Shown piece by piece: positions 19,343 to 30,323 of a stretch of DNA of 64,000 bases. Under the pieces are notes generated by a model. The model ran no database searches. It was not told the DNA's origin and worked only from the letters and a program-made list of their open reading frames with translations. Within the stretch, counting starts at the first letter, position 1. Each line of letters starts with the position of its first letter. Origin of the DNA: Leishmania donovani. Taxonomy: Eukaryota > Euglenozoa > Kinetoplastea > Trypanosomatida > Trypanosomatidae. Position numbers and translations under genes: made by a program. Where the stretch lies: assembly GCF_000227135.1 (NCBI RefSeq), contig NC_018263.1, positions 1,487,618 to 1,551,617 of the forward strand. The letters run 5' to 3'.

Positions 19343-20656
19343 ATGGCGGACTACAAGGTAAAGGACATCAGCCTCGCGGAGTGGGGCCGCAAGGCGATCG
19401 AGCTGGCTGAAAACGAGATGCCTGGTCTGATGGAGCTACGCCGCGAGTACGGCCCCTCCCAGCCTTTGAAGGGCGCCAAGATCGCCGGCTGCCTGCACAT
19501 GACTGTGCAGACTGCCGTGCTGATCGAGACCCTCAAGGCCCTCGGTGCGGAGCTGCGCTGGTCGTCGTGCAACATCTTTTCCACTCAGGATAACGCCGCT
19601 GCGGCCATTGCCAAGGCTGGCGTACCGGTGTTCGCGTGGAAGGGTGAGACAGACGAGGAGTATGAGTGGTGCATCGCCCAGACAGTGAAGGGCTTCAGCG
19701 GTGACGGTCTGCCGAACATGATCCTCGACGACGGTGGCGACCTCACGAATCTGGTGATCGACCACCACCCCGAGCTCGTGCCCAAGATCTTCGGTATCTC
19801 CGAGGAGACCACAACGGGTGTGAAGAACCTGTACAAGCGCCTGAGCAAGGGCAACCTCCCCATCTCCGCTATCAACGTTAACGACAGCGTGACGAAGAGC
19901 AAGTTCGACAACCTTTACGGCTGCCGAGAGTCCTTGGTGGACGGCATCAAGCGCGCCACGGATGTAATGATTGCCGGCAAGACGTGCTGCGTGTGCGGAT
20001 ACGGTGATGTTGGTAAGGGCTGCGCCGCCGCCCTGCGCGCCTTCGGCGCTCGCGTCGTGGTAACGGAGGTGGACCCGATCAACGCCCTGCAGGCCTCCAT
20101 GGAGGGCTACCAGGTCGCTCTGGTCGAGGACGTCATGGCCGATGCGCACATCTTCGTGACGACCACCGGCAACGATGACATCATCACCTCTGAACACTTC
20201 CCGCACATGCGCGACGACGCCATTGTGTGCAACATCGGCCACTTCGACACGGAGATCCAGGTGGGATGGCTGGAGGCAAACGCCAAAGAGCACGTGGAAA
20301 TCAAGCCTCAGGTGGACCGTTATACCATGGAGAACGGCCGCCACATCATCCTGCTGGCTAAGGGCCGCCTGGTCAACCTCGGCTGCGCCAGCGGCCACCC
20401 GTCCTTCGTGATGTCCAACTCCTTCACGAACCAGGTGCTGGCTCAGATCGAGCTCTGGAGCAACCGCGACAACGGCAAGTACCCACGCGGTGACAAGGCC
20501 GGCGTGTTCTTCCTGCCCAAGGCGCTCGATGAGAAGGTCGCTGCCCTCCACCTTGCCCACGTCGGCGCCAAGCTGACGAAACTGACTCCGAAACAGGCCG
20601 AGTACATCAACTGCCCGGTCAACGGCCCGTTCAAGCCGGACCACTACCGCTACTAA
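19343..20656 (+). CDS. SAHH: S-adenosylhomocysteine hydrolase
   Basis: The 437-aa cytosolic enzyme hydrolyses S-adenosylhomocysteine to adenosine and homocysteine, removing the product inhibitor of methyltransferases. The alignment is unmistakable: [25 protein letters not shown] at the start, [13 protein letters not shown] and [16 protein letters not shown] in the substrate domain, [19 protein letters not shown], and the NAD-binding loop [11 protein letters not shown] at about 218-228. [12 protein letters not shown] and the family-specific end [11 protein letters not shown] carry the Lys and Tyr that reach into the partner subunit's NAD site. Length is typical (430-440 aa). No frame damage is seen. 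Codon use is strongly G/C-ending, consistent with high expression. Confidence 0.97.
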   Translation: MADYKVKDISLAEWGRKAIELAENEMPGLMELRREYGPSQPLKGAKIAGCLHMTVQTAVLIETLKALGAELRWSSCNIFSTQDNAAAAIAKAGVPVFAWKGETDEEYEWCIAQTVKGFSGDGLPNMILDDGGDLTNLVIDHHPELVPKIFGISEETTTGVKNLYKRLSKGNLPISAINVNDSVTKSKFDNLYGCRESLVDGIKRATDVMIAGKTCCVCGYGDVGKGCAAALRAFGARVVVTEVDPINALQASMEGYQVALVEDVMADAHIFVTTTGNDDIITSEHFPHMRDDAIVCNIGHFDTEIQVGWLEANAKEHVEIKPQVDRYTMENGRHIILLAKGRLVNLGCASGHPSFVMSNSFTNQVLAQIELWSNRDNGKYPRGDKAGVFFLPKALDEKVAALHLAHVGAKLTKLTPKQAEYINCPVNGPFKPDHYRY

Positions 20657-21942
20657 GCGCGTGCGCTGGTCCACAGGAAAGCCTGGAGAGTGCGAGAGGG
20701 GAGTGGGGCTGCTTGAGAGGAAGCATGATGAGACGTGACGGCGGGAGCGTTCGATGAAGGAGCTGAGGGTTGTCGCATACCCGACAGGCGCGCACACGCT
20801 GACGCTGCCATCCTGAAACGACAGTGCGGTCGACTCCCGCTGCTCCTTCTTTGATCGTCCGCTTCTTGCCTTGTTTTTCGTTCGATCGCCCCTCTTCCTC
20901 CCTTTTTTCGTCCTTTCTCCACTCAAGGTCATCATCTACACCGCATGTTGTCGCTGACGCTTGTCCTATCGACGGGCGTCGCCCCCCCCCCCCTCTGCAG
21001 ACGCCCAAAGGCGCGACGCAAGAAAAGACGAATAGAGTCACAGAAGAGAGGGGCCTGACGGACCAGTTGTGAAGTAAGCTGCGAGAGGTGAACAGAGGGT
21101 GGTGAGGAGCAGTGGCCCGGAGAGGTAACTAACTGGTTTCTGTCACCTTGCCTCCCGCCATCGCTGCAACGTCTCTGTTCTGTTTTTCTTTTTTCTGTGC
21201 TGACGCGTTCGTGCGGCGGGCTGGTCTTTCTCTCCGGTGTGGGTCTCTTCAAGGAAGAGGCGGGGAGAAAAGAGTGCTGGGGGTCGCACTCTGCATGACG
21301 GGGTGCGTTCGTCCATGTGGGTGTGTGTCATGGTCAGGCGCCCATATGCTCATGTGTGTCCGTGTGTCTGTAGTTGCGTGCTCTTGTCGATTCTCTCTCT
21401 TCATCGGTAATCGATCCAGCTTCCTGTGTGGTTCGTTCTTTGCACAGCGATGCAAGTCGCAACAGCTCTGCAGCGAGCAGACGAATACCTCCACACTTTA
21501 TCCAAGAGTGGTCTTCGCTATTTTTAACCCCCACCCCTTTTCGCCTTTCCCGATCTTCGCTCTGTTGAACATCTTTTTCTATGCGCTTCTCCGCTGTTCG
21601 CTGCAAGCTGCGGTAGAGACTGCGGGATGCAGGAGTTTGCGGCGCTGCGATGAAGGATGAGGCAACGTATGCGCGTGTGTATGCGTGTTGCTGTGCACGT
21701 ATCGAGATTTCGAGCTGCCGTGGAGGGTGGCAGGAGGAGTTTCACGTGCAATGTGTGCTGTGACTTTGTCTCTCTCTCTCTCTCTCGAAGGGAGTGGGGC
21801 GCGACATGCGCTGGTACATCTGCCGGCACAAAGACGCACAGAGCAGCAGCAACAGCAGCGGCAGCAACCCCCACAAAGTGTCCACACACGACGGCCTCAT
21901 GCCTGAACTGCCCGCCCATCCTCCCTTTGAAGAAGCACACTA

Positions 21943-21968
21943 ATACACACACACACACACACACACAA
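21943..21968. repeat. (CA)n microsatellite
   Basis: CA dinucleotide run in the SAHH downstream region. Confidence 0.85.
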
Positions 21969-22277
21969 ACCGACCCTCGACCCCCCACCCCTCCCAGTCT
22001 GCACCGCTTTCCTCCTCCACCTTCTCCTATCGACTTCGCCGGGCTCTCGTGACCGTTGGCATGTGTAACATACTCAGTGGATGCTGCGCGTGACATGCAT
22101 TTTCTTTGCCCTTATTTTTCAGGCTCGCTCCGTTACACATGGCGTGTCGGCTGTCGTCATATTTGGCGTCCCCTCGTGACATGGGACTCAACTCGTTGAG
22201 GTGGACCCTTTTTCTTTTGCTGTTGTTTTTGCACGAGAAATAAGCCTATCACATCGCATCAAACAACGAAGGGGAGA

Positions 22278-22311
22278 GTGGTGGTGGCGGTGGTGGTGGT
22301 GGTGGTGGTGC
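22278..22311. repeat. (GGT)n microsatellite
   Basis: GGT trinucleotide run with one GGC interruption. Confidence 0.85.
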
Positions 22312-23380
22312 GGGAAGGGGCTGAAGCGCAAACAGAGGCAAACTCACGCATCACCAGTGTGTACCTTCTTTCCTTGACATAAAATGGGGCAGGGTATCAA
22401 GAAGAAGAGAGGCATTCAAACTATGCTTCCTTCGCCAGACGAAAGCAGTCTTCAGAGTGAATGTGTGCCCTAATAGGAGGAAAAAAGAAAAAAGGCTCAC
22501 GGGCACGACGGAGCCGATGGCCAGTAATAGGGGAGATACCTGTTCATCTCTCTATATATACCCGCACCGGTAAAAGATATTTGTGGCCTTTCATTGTCGT
22601 CGAGGGGTGGAGTGGTGTTGGTGGGGGGAGGGGGGCTGCACAGAGCGAAGAAGAAAGAGAGCTAAGGTGCGTGGACAGTCAAGACGATCGAACTACCCGC
22701 TTGCTCTCTCTGTGGTCGCCTTCATGCACCCTTGCTGTTGGGGCGTTGCCGGAAACGGCTCGATCGTGGTTGGGAAGCCCTCCAACCACTTTCTCTGCGG
22801 ACCCCGTGAAACGCGTTTCTCCATCTCTTTGCTGCATATCATTCCCCCTTCTCCCCCTTCTCTCTTCTTCCACCACCCACCATCTCGCTCGCTCTCCCTT
22901 GCAGCCAACACACAAAACGACCTGCGCTTCTTCTTTTGTTCCCCCCTTCCACTAACCCGAATGCCGCGCATGCGCACACTCACACCCGCCGCAAATACTT
23001 CTGTAATTTGCCTCAGATAGCCGCGCAGTACTCAACGACGGGAGATTTGACGCAGACCCTTCACCTCCCCCTAGCAGCCGGCACTCATTTTTCTCACCAC
23101 GGTGTACCTTTCCCTCGCTTTCGTGTCGAGGGCATCTTTGCTGCTACAGTGGTGGCGCTCTTTCTTATCTTCCTCTACAGAGCGCGCCAGCGCAGAGGAA
23201 ACGGCGAGGTCCACAGGCCCTCTTATCAGAGGGGAGTTTTACGGAAGCACGTTCGCATTCCCTTCCTTGCAGGAGGGAGGCAGCAACGCACTGAGGGCCG
23301 CGTGCTCACGCACAGAGTCGCACACGCGTGCACGAGCACTCTTGATCCCCTCCATCCGCTAAAGAGGTTGGGTCTGGGGT

Positions 23381-23412
23381 CCTTTTCTCGTCGTTGCTTT
23401 GTTTTGCGCTAG
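23381..23412 (+). promoter_or_regulatory. Predicted trans-splice acceptor, small membrane protein
   Basis: The T-rich tract CCTTTTCTCGTCGTTGCTTT... ends in CGCTAG (AG at 23411-23412), 33 bases before the ATG at 23446. Confidence 0.55.
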
Positions 23413-23445
23413 CTCTTTTTGAACATCACATCCGCTTGCATCGAG

Positions 23446-23847
23446 ATGGTGTTCTTCATCGCGGCTTCGGCTGCCATCTTCGTGCTCGCCGCCGGCGCGG
23501 TGCTGTTGTACGGCGCAGCGAGCATCCTTGCGGGCGGCTTCCTCCGCTTAGCGCTTGGCGCGTTGCTGCTGGGTATGTCGCTCTCCGTCGTTTTCTCCGC
23601 CACAGCCAATCTACTGCTGGTCACTTTTTCGCGCTACGATCTGGAGCCTAGGCCGCCGATTATTTTTCTGCGCAGCTTCCTTGCAGCCATGGGGCAGCCC
23701 ACCCTAACAGGAGTTATTGGCTTGTCGCTGGTGGCGCTGATTTCGCTGGCTGCCTCGAAGGTGCGAGTGATGGTGGAAGAGATGGACATTCTGATTCGCT
23801 CCCACGCCGCGTACGCAGCGCGTAGCGATCGTACGGCTGCACCGTAA
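23446..23847 (+). CDS. Small membrane protein, 133 aa
   Basis: Unrecognised. It begins MVFFIAASAAIFVLAAGA and has two adjacent hydrophobic helices (about 2-24 and 27-52) and a third (about 82-101, GVIGLSLVALISLAASK), followed by a short polar, basic tail. A polar loop containing RYDLEPRPPIIF separates helices 2 and 3. The ATG at 23446 is preferred because the frame upstream starts only with TTG, and a good splice acceptor lies just before it. G/C-ending codons and the ordered membrane pattern favour a real gene. Its location and role are unknown. Confidence 0.62.
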   Translation: MVFFIAASAAIFVLAAGAVLLYGAASILAGGFLRLALGALLLGMSLSVVFSATANLLLVTFSRYDLEPRPPIIFLRSFLAAMGQPTLTGVIGLSLVALISLAASKVRVMVEEMDILIRSHAAYAARSDRTAAP

Positions 23848-24797
23848 ATGGTAGTGGGAGAGGCAAAGTAGTCACTGATGCCGTGGCGTCCCTGTCGGAG
23901 GGGTCAACGTGTTAAGGATCACCATGTGAGGTGTTAGCGGAGGAGGTACCAGCAAAGGAGCATGTGTTCCTGTGCGGTTCTCCGGTGGCATGAGGGAGGA
24001 GGAGAGGCTTTGTGCGGATGATGTCGGATCGTTTGCGCACTCCGCTTCACGTTAGGGTGCGCCGGTCATCCTGTGCGGTGACGCTCTGAACCCGGCCATT
24101 TTGACAGCTCCGCAGAACTGCTGAGGGTGATGCCGCCCTAGAGAAAGACTGGGTTAGCATAAGGCGTATACACGCAAACCAAACGAAAGAGATCGCCCAC
24201 CCCCCTTCTTCACACACGCTTACACAGGGGACCGATTGCGGCTGGCGCTGGAGCCCACTGGCGGAGCACCAGCGCCGTACTGCTGGAAAGAGGAGAGCTG
24301 TACGTGGAGCTGCTTCGATTTAGTCGGCTCTTCATGCTTCTACCCTTGCAAGGTATCACCTGCTTCCTTTTTGTTCCTCCTCTACCTCTTTGTAGAGGCG
24401 CGGGTGCCGCTCATCTGCCGCCCTTTCGCCCATTTCTCTGCCCACCCCATTCATGAACGCGCGCGCTCTTTATCCAGCCTTCCCGCACTGCCACCTCCAC
24501 CAAGCACAGGCAGCGGAGTGGCACACGCAAGACACCCCCACCCCCGATTTCTGCTTTGTATCGTACGCCATAGGCACCTGAAAGTACTATAGAGGACAGA
24601 AAAGCTGTCTAGGCACTTCATGGAGGACAAGCTGCGAAGCCGCTGCTAGCCGTTCTCTCGGAGAACCTCACCCCACGCTGCTCTAGTTCTTCCGATCTTC
24701 TCTCCAGGTGCTTTTCCGTGTTACCCCGCGTCCCTCTTCCCCTCTACCAGCACCCCTCGCGTCTCCGCCTTGTCTCGCTCATGTTACACCGCAACCC
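23848..24797. other. Intergenic region upstream of TERT
   Basis: Spacer without a recognised gene; the last 120 bases form the TERT leader and acceptor region. Confidence 0.7.
24681..24707 (+). promoter_or_regulatory. Predicted trans-splice acceptor for TERT
   Basis: GTTCTTCCGATCTTCTCTCCAG ends in AG at 24706-24707. The first ATG in the TERT frame after it is 24798; no in-frame ATG lies between. Confidence 0.65.
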
Positions 24798-27700
24798 ATG
24801 TCCGCCTCGTTTCCATCTATTCCGGGCTTTGCCGGCCCGCTGTCCCTCAAAGCCTTCCTGGAAGAGTACTTTGGCCTCCATCTCACGTTTGCCGTAGAAA
24901 CGGCGTCTCCATCACCACGGGCAGCCGCAGCGGCAGAGGCACCGAGTGCTGCAGGGTTTCGTGCTTTGCGTGATGTGGTGCTGCCGCCCAACCAATCATT
25001 CCTGGTCGTCGTGTACGTGGCGCTGCACGCCTCTTCTTCCCCTCCGCCTACCACAGCACACGCATCCCCAACACCACCGACACCGGCTCCGGGTTGCGCC
25101 GCGTCTGCCACGGGGTTTGGGCGGCTTCGGCAGCCACTGACCCATCAGACGGCGGCATCGACAGCTCACGATACATATGTGGCACGATGCAGCCCCGCCG
25201 ACCGACCGAACTCTTCCTGTTCGTCTTCGTCATCCACGGGCAAGAACGGCAACGCTCGTGGTCTCTGGCGTTCCTCCGCCTTTTGTCTTCTCTACACCAA
25301 CACTTCTCATCGACCCCTCACCGACGCTCTGCTGCGCCACCCGTGGTGGGCATCGTTTGCCGCCTGCCTGGGTCCCGCAGCTATGGGGTTTATCGAGATG
25401 TACTGCCCTATTGTTCTTCAGCTGGAGGCGATGGCTGGCGGGGTGCAGGTGCTCGGACCTGCCCTGAAACATGCAGCATTAGAGACGTCGTTTTCCGCGA
25501 CGGCGCCGTCATCGGAGATGAAGGGCCCGCCGCCACAGGGAAGCGGCTATGTCTCTTCACGTGGTGTGAAGCGTGCCGTCGACACAGGCGAATGCTCCGG
25601 GTTTCTGCCGCTTCAAAAGCAGAGGCGTGTGGAGGCGCTGCCAAAGGCGAAGGCGGGACGAAGGCTCCAGCGAGGGGTCGTCCCGTGTAGCCGTCCACGC
25701 CGAGACGATCCTTTTGCCAGTCCCGTGAACCGCGCGGCGATGCCCGTCACCTGGGCGGCCGCGTTGACACGCACCGATGTTCCGCGTACGCGACTCTACA
25801 GTGTGCGCGTCTCGGATAGCGACGGCGCCGGTGACGGAAGCGGCGGCGCGCTTCCGCTGCCAGCGGGCTTCCTCGAGGCTCAGTGGCTTCGCCGCCATCC
25901 GCATAGTCTGCACCGCGTGCTGCAAGCCGCTCTGCCAAAGAGGGTGGCCTACGGGGCATCTGCGCGGCGCTACTCTGTGGGTGCTAGCGAGAGGGTCACA
26001 GGATGCACCAGTGTAGAGGACATACCGATGTGGCACGTGGCGCACGTCTTCCGTTGGTTAGTGCTGCAGCCTCCTCAGAGCGGCGCGGACGCTTCTCCGA
26101 CAACCCCACCGAAGTTCGACTTGCCGTCCTACCTGCGCCGTCTTCTGTCGACTGTTGTCGACCAGTGCAGTCGCTTGGATCTCCGCGGGGCCGCCCTAAA
26201 GCATACCGGCTACCTGGAGGAAGCTTTCCGTCGTCAGCAGCAAGGCGTGGAGCCGTGGGATGTGCAGCGGCTCTCCACCCCCGTCGATGTGGTGGTCTCC
26301 TACCTGCGCACACTGCTGTCCACTCTACGCTGGGCACCTTTGAAGGAGGCCAAGAACAGGTCGTTTTGGGGACGCGATGCAGCCGGTAGCGAACGTGTGC
26401 TCGACGCGCTCATGGGAGCGGTGCGGAACTGGCTGATCGCCGGCCGCCACGCCATCGTTCCAGTCTCCCGCTTCTTGGACGGCGTGCCTGTGGCTCAGGT
26501 GCCGTGGCTAAACGGATTCTACACCACGACCCCTTCGCTGCCGTACTCAGCAGCGACTTCGTCCGCGGCTCGTCACGCGCGCCGCGAGCGCTCGCACGTT
26601 CAGCAGCGTGTTTGGCTTCAGTTCGTCTTGTTCCTCACGCAGGACATACTGCCTTTCTTGCTGCGCGCGTCCTTCACGATTACGTGGAGTTCCAAGAATA
26701 CGCACAAACTTCTTTTTTTCCCTGCATTTGTGTGGCGTAGACTGATCCGCCGCGAGGTGCGTCGTACTCGATCTTGTGGTGCCCCGCGTTCGCAGATGCC
26801 ACTGGCCGGGGAAAGCGCTCGCAGTGTTGGTGCTGAGCGTGTTGCGTTGTCCTCGGCACCATGCGCATGTGAAGGCGCGGCTACGGCTGCGCTCCCCACG
26901 TCCCACTCAGCGGCTTCCAAGGCATCTGCGGCCATTTCTGCACCGAGAGACGTATGGCGCGCCGTTCGTACTGGCGGTGTGTTGGCGCATCGGGGCGCGC
27001 GCGCGACCCTTGCCACACGCGGCGGCGGTGCATCCTGCCTGTACGCTAGCGTTCGCTTCCGCCCTGACCGGCGCAAGCTGCGACCCATTGCCGTGGTGCG
27101 CAGCGCGTCTCTGCGGTCGTTGAAAGAAATGGCCCGTGGCTCACCGAGCCCGTACAGCCACGCAAGCGCCATCGTACGCTTGTTGTGCAGACTAGGGTGC
27201 AGTGACACCGATGGTCAGCTGCCGGCTGCGACAGCGACACTGCTCAGGCGGGTGCAGGCACGCAGCCGTCACAACCACCATACTGGCGTTCATCGCTTTC
27301 CCCACCCGCTGCCCCCGCACCTTCCGCACAAGGCAGCATTGCGGGACGCACTGCGCTGCTTGGTAAGCGGATTGGAGGAGCAGCGCGTGCGGGACGGTCT
27401 GCCTCGCCTGAGCAACCTCTCCCACCAAGACGAGTACGCAGAGCTGCGCAGTTTTTGCGAGGAGGTGCGGAGGAGGCCCGCTCTGCCGTGCGAAGGTCCT
27501 GCGGGGACAGCGCCAGTGGTTTCATCGGCGTCACCGCCGAGCGCGGCTGCCTGTTGTTTCGCGCCTTACGTTACCCTCGTCCGCAGCGATGCCTCGCGTT
27601 GCTACGATAACTTACCACAAGAGCGGGTGCTCGCAGCAGTGGCGTCTCTGGTGAAGCATGACGCCTACCGCGTGCTTCGCTTTACCGCCATTCACGCCCT

Positions 27701-29153
27701 GGATGGCGAGGCAGCGTGCAAGGGTGGGTGCCTGCTCCGGCGCACCTTCACGACGCGCACCATCGCGTGCGCGGAGGCGGAGTGCGGCGTTCTGGCTCGA
27801 ATTCCTCGCGGCCACATCTATTGGGAGGAGGAGGAGGAGGGGCGCACACTGAGTGGGCCCCATACCACCGCTGCCGTTTCTCGCACAACCAACGCTAGCA
27901 GCCGCTGCGGCGCGAACCTGATTTCCGGTGCCGCTGTCCGCGCACTCCTGAGCGAACACTTACGGCACCATCTCGTTGTCGTGTCGGGAGGCAACTTGCT
28001 CGAACAGCGCGTCGGAATCCTGCAGGGCTCCCCGGTGGCGATGCTCCTGTGCGACCGCCTCTTCTCCGACGTCGTGGACACAGCTCTGTCGGGTATCCTG
28101 AGCGAGCACGCGGAGCGGTCGCTGCTGCTGCGTCGGGTCGACGATGTGCTTGTTGCCACCACATCACCCGCTGCGGCGGAGAGGTGCCTGCAGGCGATGC
28201 AGCGCGGCTGGCCTTCGGTGGGGTACCTGAGCAACCCGAGCAAGTTAACGCTGTCGACGGCATGCGGCAGCCTCGTTCCCTGGTGCGGTCTTCTCCTACA
28301 CGACACGACGCTCGAGGTCAGCGTGGAGTGGCGGCGTATTGGGGTTCTATTGGCGTCTCTCCGCGTCGGCGGTCCCCACTACGTGCATCGTGGGGATCAC
28401 GAGCCGTTGTACTTGACGCAGCGCTTTCTTGCAGTGTTGCAGCTGCGTGTGGCACCCACGGTGCTGTGCGGACGTATGAACTCCAAAACCCGTCAGCTGC
28501 AGACCTTCTACGAGGTTGGTCTGCTGTGGAGCCGTGTGGTGCTGGAGAAGGTGCAGGAGGCCTTGCCGGCGGCGCGTAATCGCTGTGTGGCGGTGCTACT
28601 GCTGCATCCGCTCGCCGTATGCGTGGGTCGTCTGTGTCGGCTGTTGAATCGTCATCAGCGCTTTCTAGCGGCCCGGAAGTCTGCGTGCGACGTGTCGGCT
28701 GCCGAGGTGCGGGCCTGCGTTTTAACAGCACTTCATCGCACGGTGCAAGCCAAGTTGAGGGTGCTACAGGCTCGCACCGTTCGCGTGATGACCGCGCAGA
28801 GAGGGCGGACACCGAGAGGGACCTCTCTGAAAGGGCGACAGAAGCCCCCTTGCACCAACAAGGCATCGTCTGCTGGATGCAAGTATTGCGAGCGACGCCG
28901 CAAAGGCCGTAATCGTCGTTGTAGCACGCGTGTCTGCTTGCGCTCCTTCTGGTGGTTGGCTGCCGCAGAGGTCGAGTTGCAGTGGCGCCGCTCCCTCGGA
29001 GCCCTGCACAGAGCAGCACCACACCCTGGCGAAGCGCGCGGGTCGACCGCACCTTCACTTTCACCGAGTGCGTCGGCATCATTGCTGATGGAAGATGGCC
29101 CTTTATCGATGCACGCGCGTGCGCTAAGCGCGACGCGACTCTCGCAGACTTGA
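24798..29153 (+). CDS. TERT: Telomerase reverse transcriptase
   Basis: The predicted 1,451-aa catalytic subunit of telomerase extends telomeric repeats in the nucleus by copying its RNA template. The motifs appear in order. Motif T (FTITWSSKNTHKLLFFPAFVWRRL) is at about 624-650 and motifs 1/2 (ASVRFRPDRRKLRPIAVVRS) at about 748-768. Motif A (VRSDASRCYDNLPQERV) carries catalytic Asp931. Motif B' (RVGILQGSPVAMLLC) is near 1075, motif C (LLLRRVDDVLVAT) has the catalytic pair Asp1115-Asp1116, then a motif D region, and the TERT-specific motif E WCGLLLHDTTLEV starts at 1162. The protein is longer than animal TERT because of Pro/Ser/Ala-rich N-terminal segments and a long insert between motifs 2 and A. 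The start is ATG 24798; the upstream extension begins with GTG. All three catalytic aspartates are intact, so it should be functional. Confidence 0.96.
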   Translation: MSASFPSIPGFAGPLSLKAFLEEYFGLHLTFAVETASPSPRAAAAAEAPSAAGFRALRDVVLPPNQSFLVVVYVALHASSSPPPTTAHASPTPPTPAPGCAASATGFGRLRQPLTHQTAASTAHDTYVARCSPADRPNSSCSSSSSTGKNGNARGLWRSSAFCLLYTNTSHRPLTDALLRHPWWASFAACLGPAAMGFIEMYCPIVLQLEAMAGGVQVLGPALKHAALETSFSATAPSSEMKGPPPQGSGYVSSRGVKRAVDTGECSGFLPLQKQRRVEALPKAKAGRRLQRGVVPCSRPRRDDPFASPVNRAAMPVTWAAALTRTDVPRTRLYSVRVSDSDGAGDGSGGALPLPAGFLEAQWLRRHPHSLHRVLQAALPKRVAYGASARRYSVGASERVTGCTSVEDIPMWHVAHVFRWLVLQPPQSGADASPTTPPKFDLPSYLRRLLSTVVDQCSRLDLRGAALKHTGYLEEAFRRQQQGVEPWDVQRLSTPVDVVVSYLRTLLSTLRWAPLKEAKNRSFWGRDAAGSERVLDALMGAVRNWLIAGRHAIVPVSRFLDGVPVAQVPWLNGFYTTTPSLPYSAATSSAARHARRERSHVQQRVWLQFVLFLTQDILPFLLRASFTITWSSKNTHKLLFFPAFVWRRLIRREVRRTRSCGAPRSQMPLAGESARSVGAERVALSSAPCACEGAATAALPTSHSAASKASAAISAPRDVWRAVRTGGVLAHRGARATLATRGGGASCLYASVRFRPDRRKLRPIAVVRSASLRSLKEMARGSPSPYSHASAIVRLLCRLGCSDTDGQLPAATATLLRRVQARSRHNHHTGVHRFPHPLPPHLPHKAALRDALRCLVSGLEEQRVRDGLPRLSNLSHQDEYAELRSFCEEVRRRPALPCEGPAGTAPVVSSASPPSAAACCFAPYVTLVRSDASRCYDNLPQERVLAAVASLVKHDAYRVLRFTAIHALDGEAACKGGCLLRRTFTTRTIACAEAECGVLARIPRGHIYWEEEEEGRTLSGPHTTAAVSRTTNASSRCGANLISGAAVRALLSEHLRHHLVVVSGGNLLEQRVGILQGSPVAMLLCDRLFSDVVDTALSGILSEHAERSLLLRRVDDVLVATTSPAAAERCLQAMQRGWPSVGYLSNPSKLTLSTACGSLVPWCGLLLHDTTLEVSVEWRRIGVLLASLRVGGPHYVHRGDHEPLYLTQRFLAVLQLRVAPTVLCGRMNSKTRQLQTFYEVGLLWSRVVLEKVQEALPAARNRCVAVLLLHPLAVCVGRLCRLLNRHQRFLAARKSACDVSAAEVRACVLTALHRTVQAKLRVLQARTVRVMTAQRGRTPRGTSLKGRQKPPCTNKASSAGCKYCERRRKGRNRRCSTRVCLRSFWWLAAAEVELQWRRSLGALHRAAPHPGEARGSTAPSLSPSASASLLMEDGPLSMHARALSATRLSQT

Positions 29154-29380
29154 GGGAAAGTGATAAGCACTACTTCGAATGATGTGTGCTCATGTATGTG
29201 CCCCCTCGGTAAGTGTTGGGGTTACCTCTGATGGTGCCTCGGTATCTACTGCGTCTGGTCCATACTCCGCTAGATCCTCCCCTGCGTGTGGCTGTCTACC
29301 CTACACTGACCTGCAGTGCATACTCGCGCGCGCGCACACACAGAGAAACGGTAACGCGTGCAGTGTTGGTGAGCTGATTG

Positions 29381-29403
29381 CGGTCACACACACACACACA
29401 CAT
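29381..29403. repeat. (CA)n microsatellite
   Basis: CA dinucleotide run in the TERT downstream region. Confidence 0.85.
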
Positions 29404-30147
29404 ACACAACGCAGTGGTGGTGCACATCAAGTGCGACGTTACGTATCACTGCTCTGCTTCCCAATAGGGTTCGTGGCCCTCCTCGTTGGCTGCTGCGATT
29501 TTCCAGCAGACGTCAACGTGGTGTCTCCGTCGCCCGCATCACTGTGCTCTTGTGCTTCACTGCCATGGTGTGGGAGCGCCACCACCACTGCACATGTATG
29601 GACCTCGTACAGCTTCTCTCATGCCTGCCGCAGCTTTTCTCTCTGTTCACTTGCTCTGTCTGCTTCCTTCTTTTCCCCCATCACGTGTCCTGCGGTGTAC
29701 CGCCCCGCACGTCCTTTTGCCTTCTCAGAGACCCGTGCGCCTTCTCGCCGCCTGTTTACGTCTTCAAGCTGGCGTTGCCGCCAGGTGCCGCTCGCCGCTA
29801 AATCGCTTTCTCCCCCTTCCCTTCCCTTCCTTTCCTTCCCCCGTCGCCGTGCTTGTTGCCGCGTCTTGCTCTCTCCAAGGTCTCTCTCTCAACCCGAACG
29901 GCTGTCTGGCTCTCACCTCCACTCGCCGGCAACGGCAAGCTCGAGAGCAAGGAGAACCCGACACTCATAAGCGGGCGCCGTGTGTGCTTAGTCTCCTCTC
30001 TAAACAGGTGAGCATCCATGCATAGCGCAAGATAGCGCCACCCTCGTTGTCGCGCGCGCGCATACACAAACGAAACCCCACGGAGGCGCACGCACTGCCA
30101 AACAGATGCACGAGCCTGTATGCACACGTGCATGCACTGAGCTCGAC

Positions 30148-30176
30148 GTTTGTTTGTTTTCTTTTTGCCTGTCTAG
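30148..30176 (+). promoter_or_regulatory. Predicted trans-splice acceptor, 1,096-aa gene
   Basis: The T-rich tract TTTGTTTTCTTTTTGCCTG continues to GTCTAG (AG at 30175-30176), 147 bases before the ATG at 30324. Confidence 0.6.
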
Positions 30177-30323
30177 CTCCTCAATGCTCTCCTGCACTGC
30201 TACATCCTCCTCTCTCTTCATCAGCCATCACCTCCTTGGGTAGGCAACTCCGACCTTTGGAGAGGGCCGCGTCCGCGCCATACACGCGTTCTAGCAGGGC
30301 GAAAAAGGTAGGAGGGGTGGATA

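Larger units (their letters stand above)
20657..23445. other. Intergenic region, SAHH to small membrane protein
   Basis: 2.8 kb without a recognised gene. It holds a (TC)n run (21771-21786), a (CA)n run (21943-21968), a (GGT)n run (22278-22311) and several pyrimidine tracts. Open frames here have no protein-like character that I can identify. Confidence 0.6.
29154..30323. other. Intergenic region downstream of TERT
   Basis: (CA)n at 29381-29403 and pyrimidine-rich blocks. No gene recognised. Confidence 0.7.

Noticed and set aside
19436..20935. 499-codon minus-strand open frame opposite SAHH
   Set aside because: It is the antisense shadow of the highly G/C-biased SAHH gene and has no family resemblance.
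22187..22200. Short perfect hairpin CTCAAC-TC-GTTGAG followed by a T-rich stretch
   Set aside because: A 6-bp stem with a 2-base loop is expected by chance in this much sequence, and rho-independent termination does not apply to a eukaryote.
29179..29970. 263-codon + strand open frame downstream of TERT
   Set aside because: Includes the translated (CA)n repeat (His-Thr run) and T/C-rich Ser/Phe/Leu; no coherent protein.
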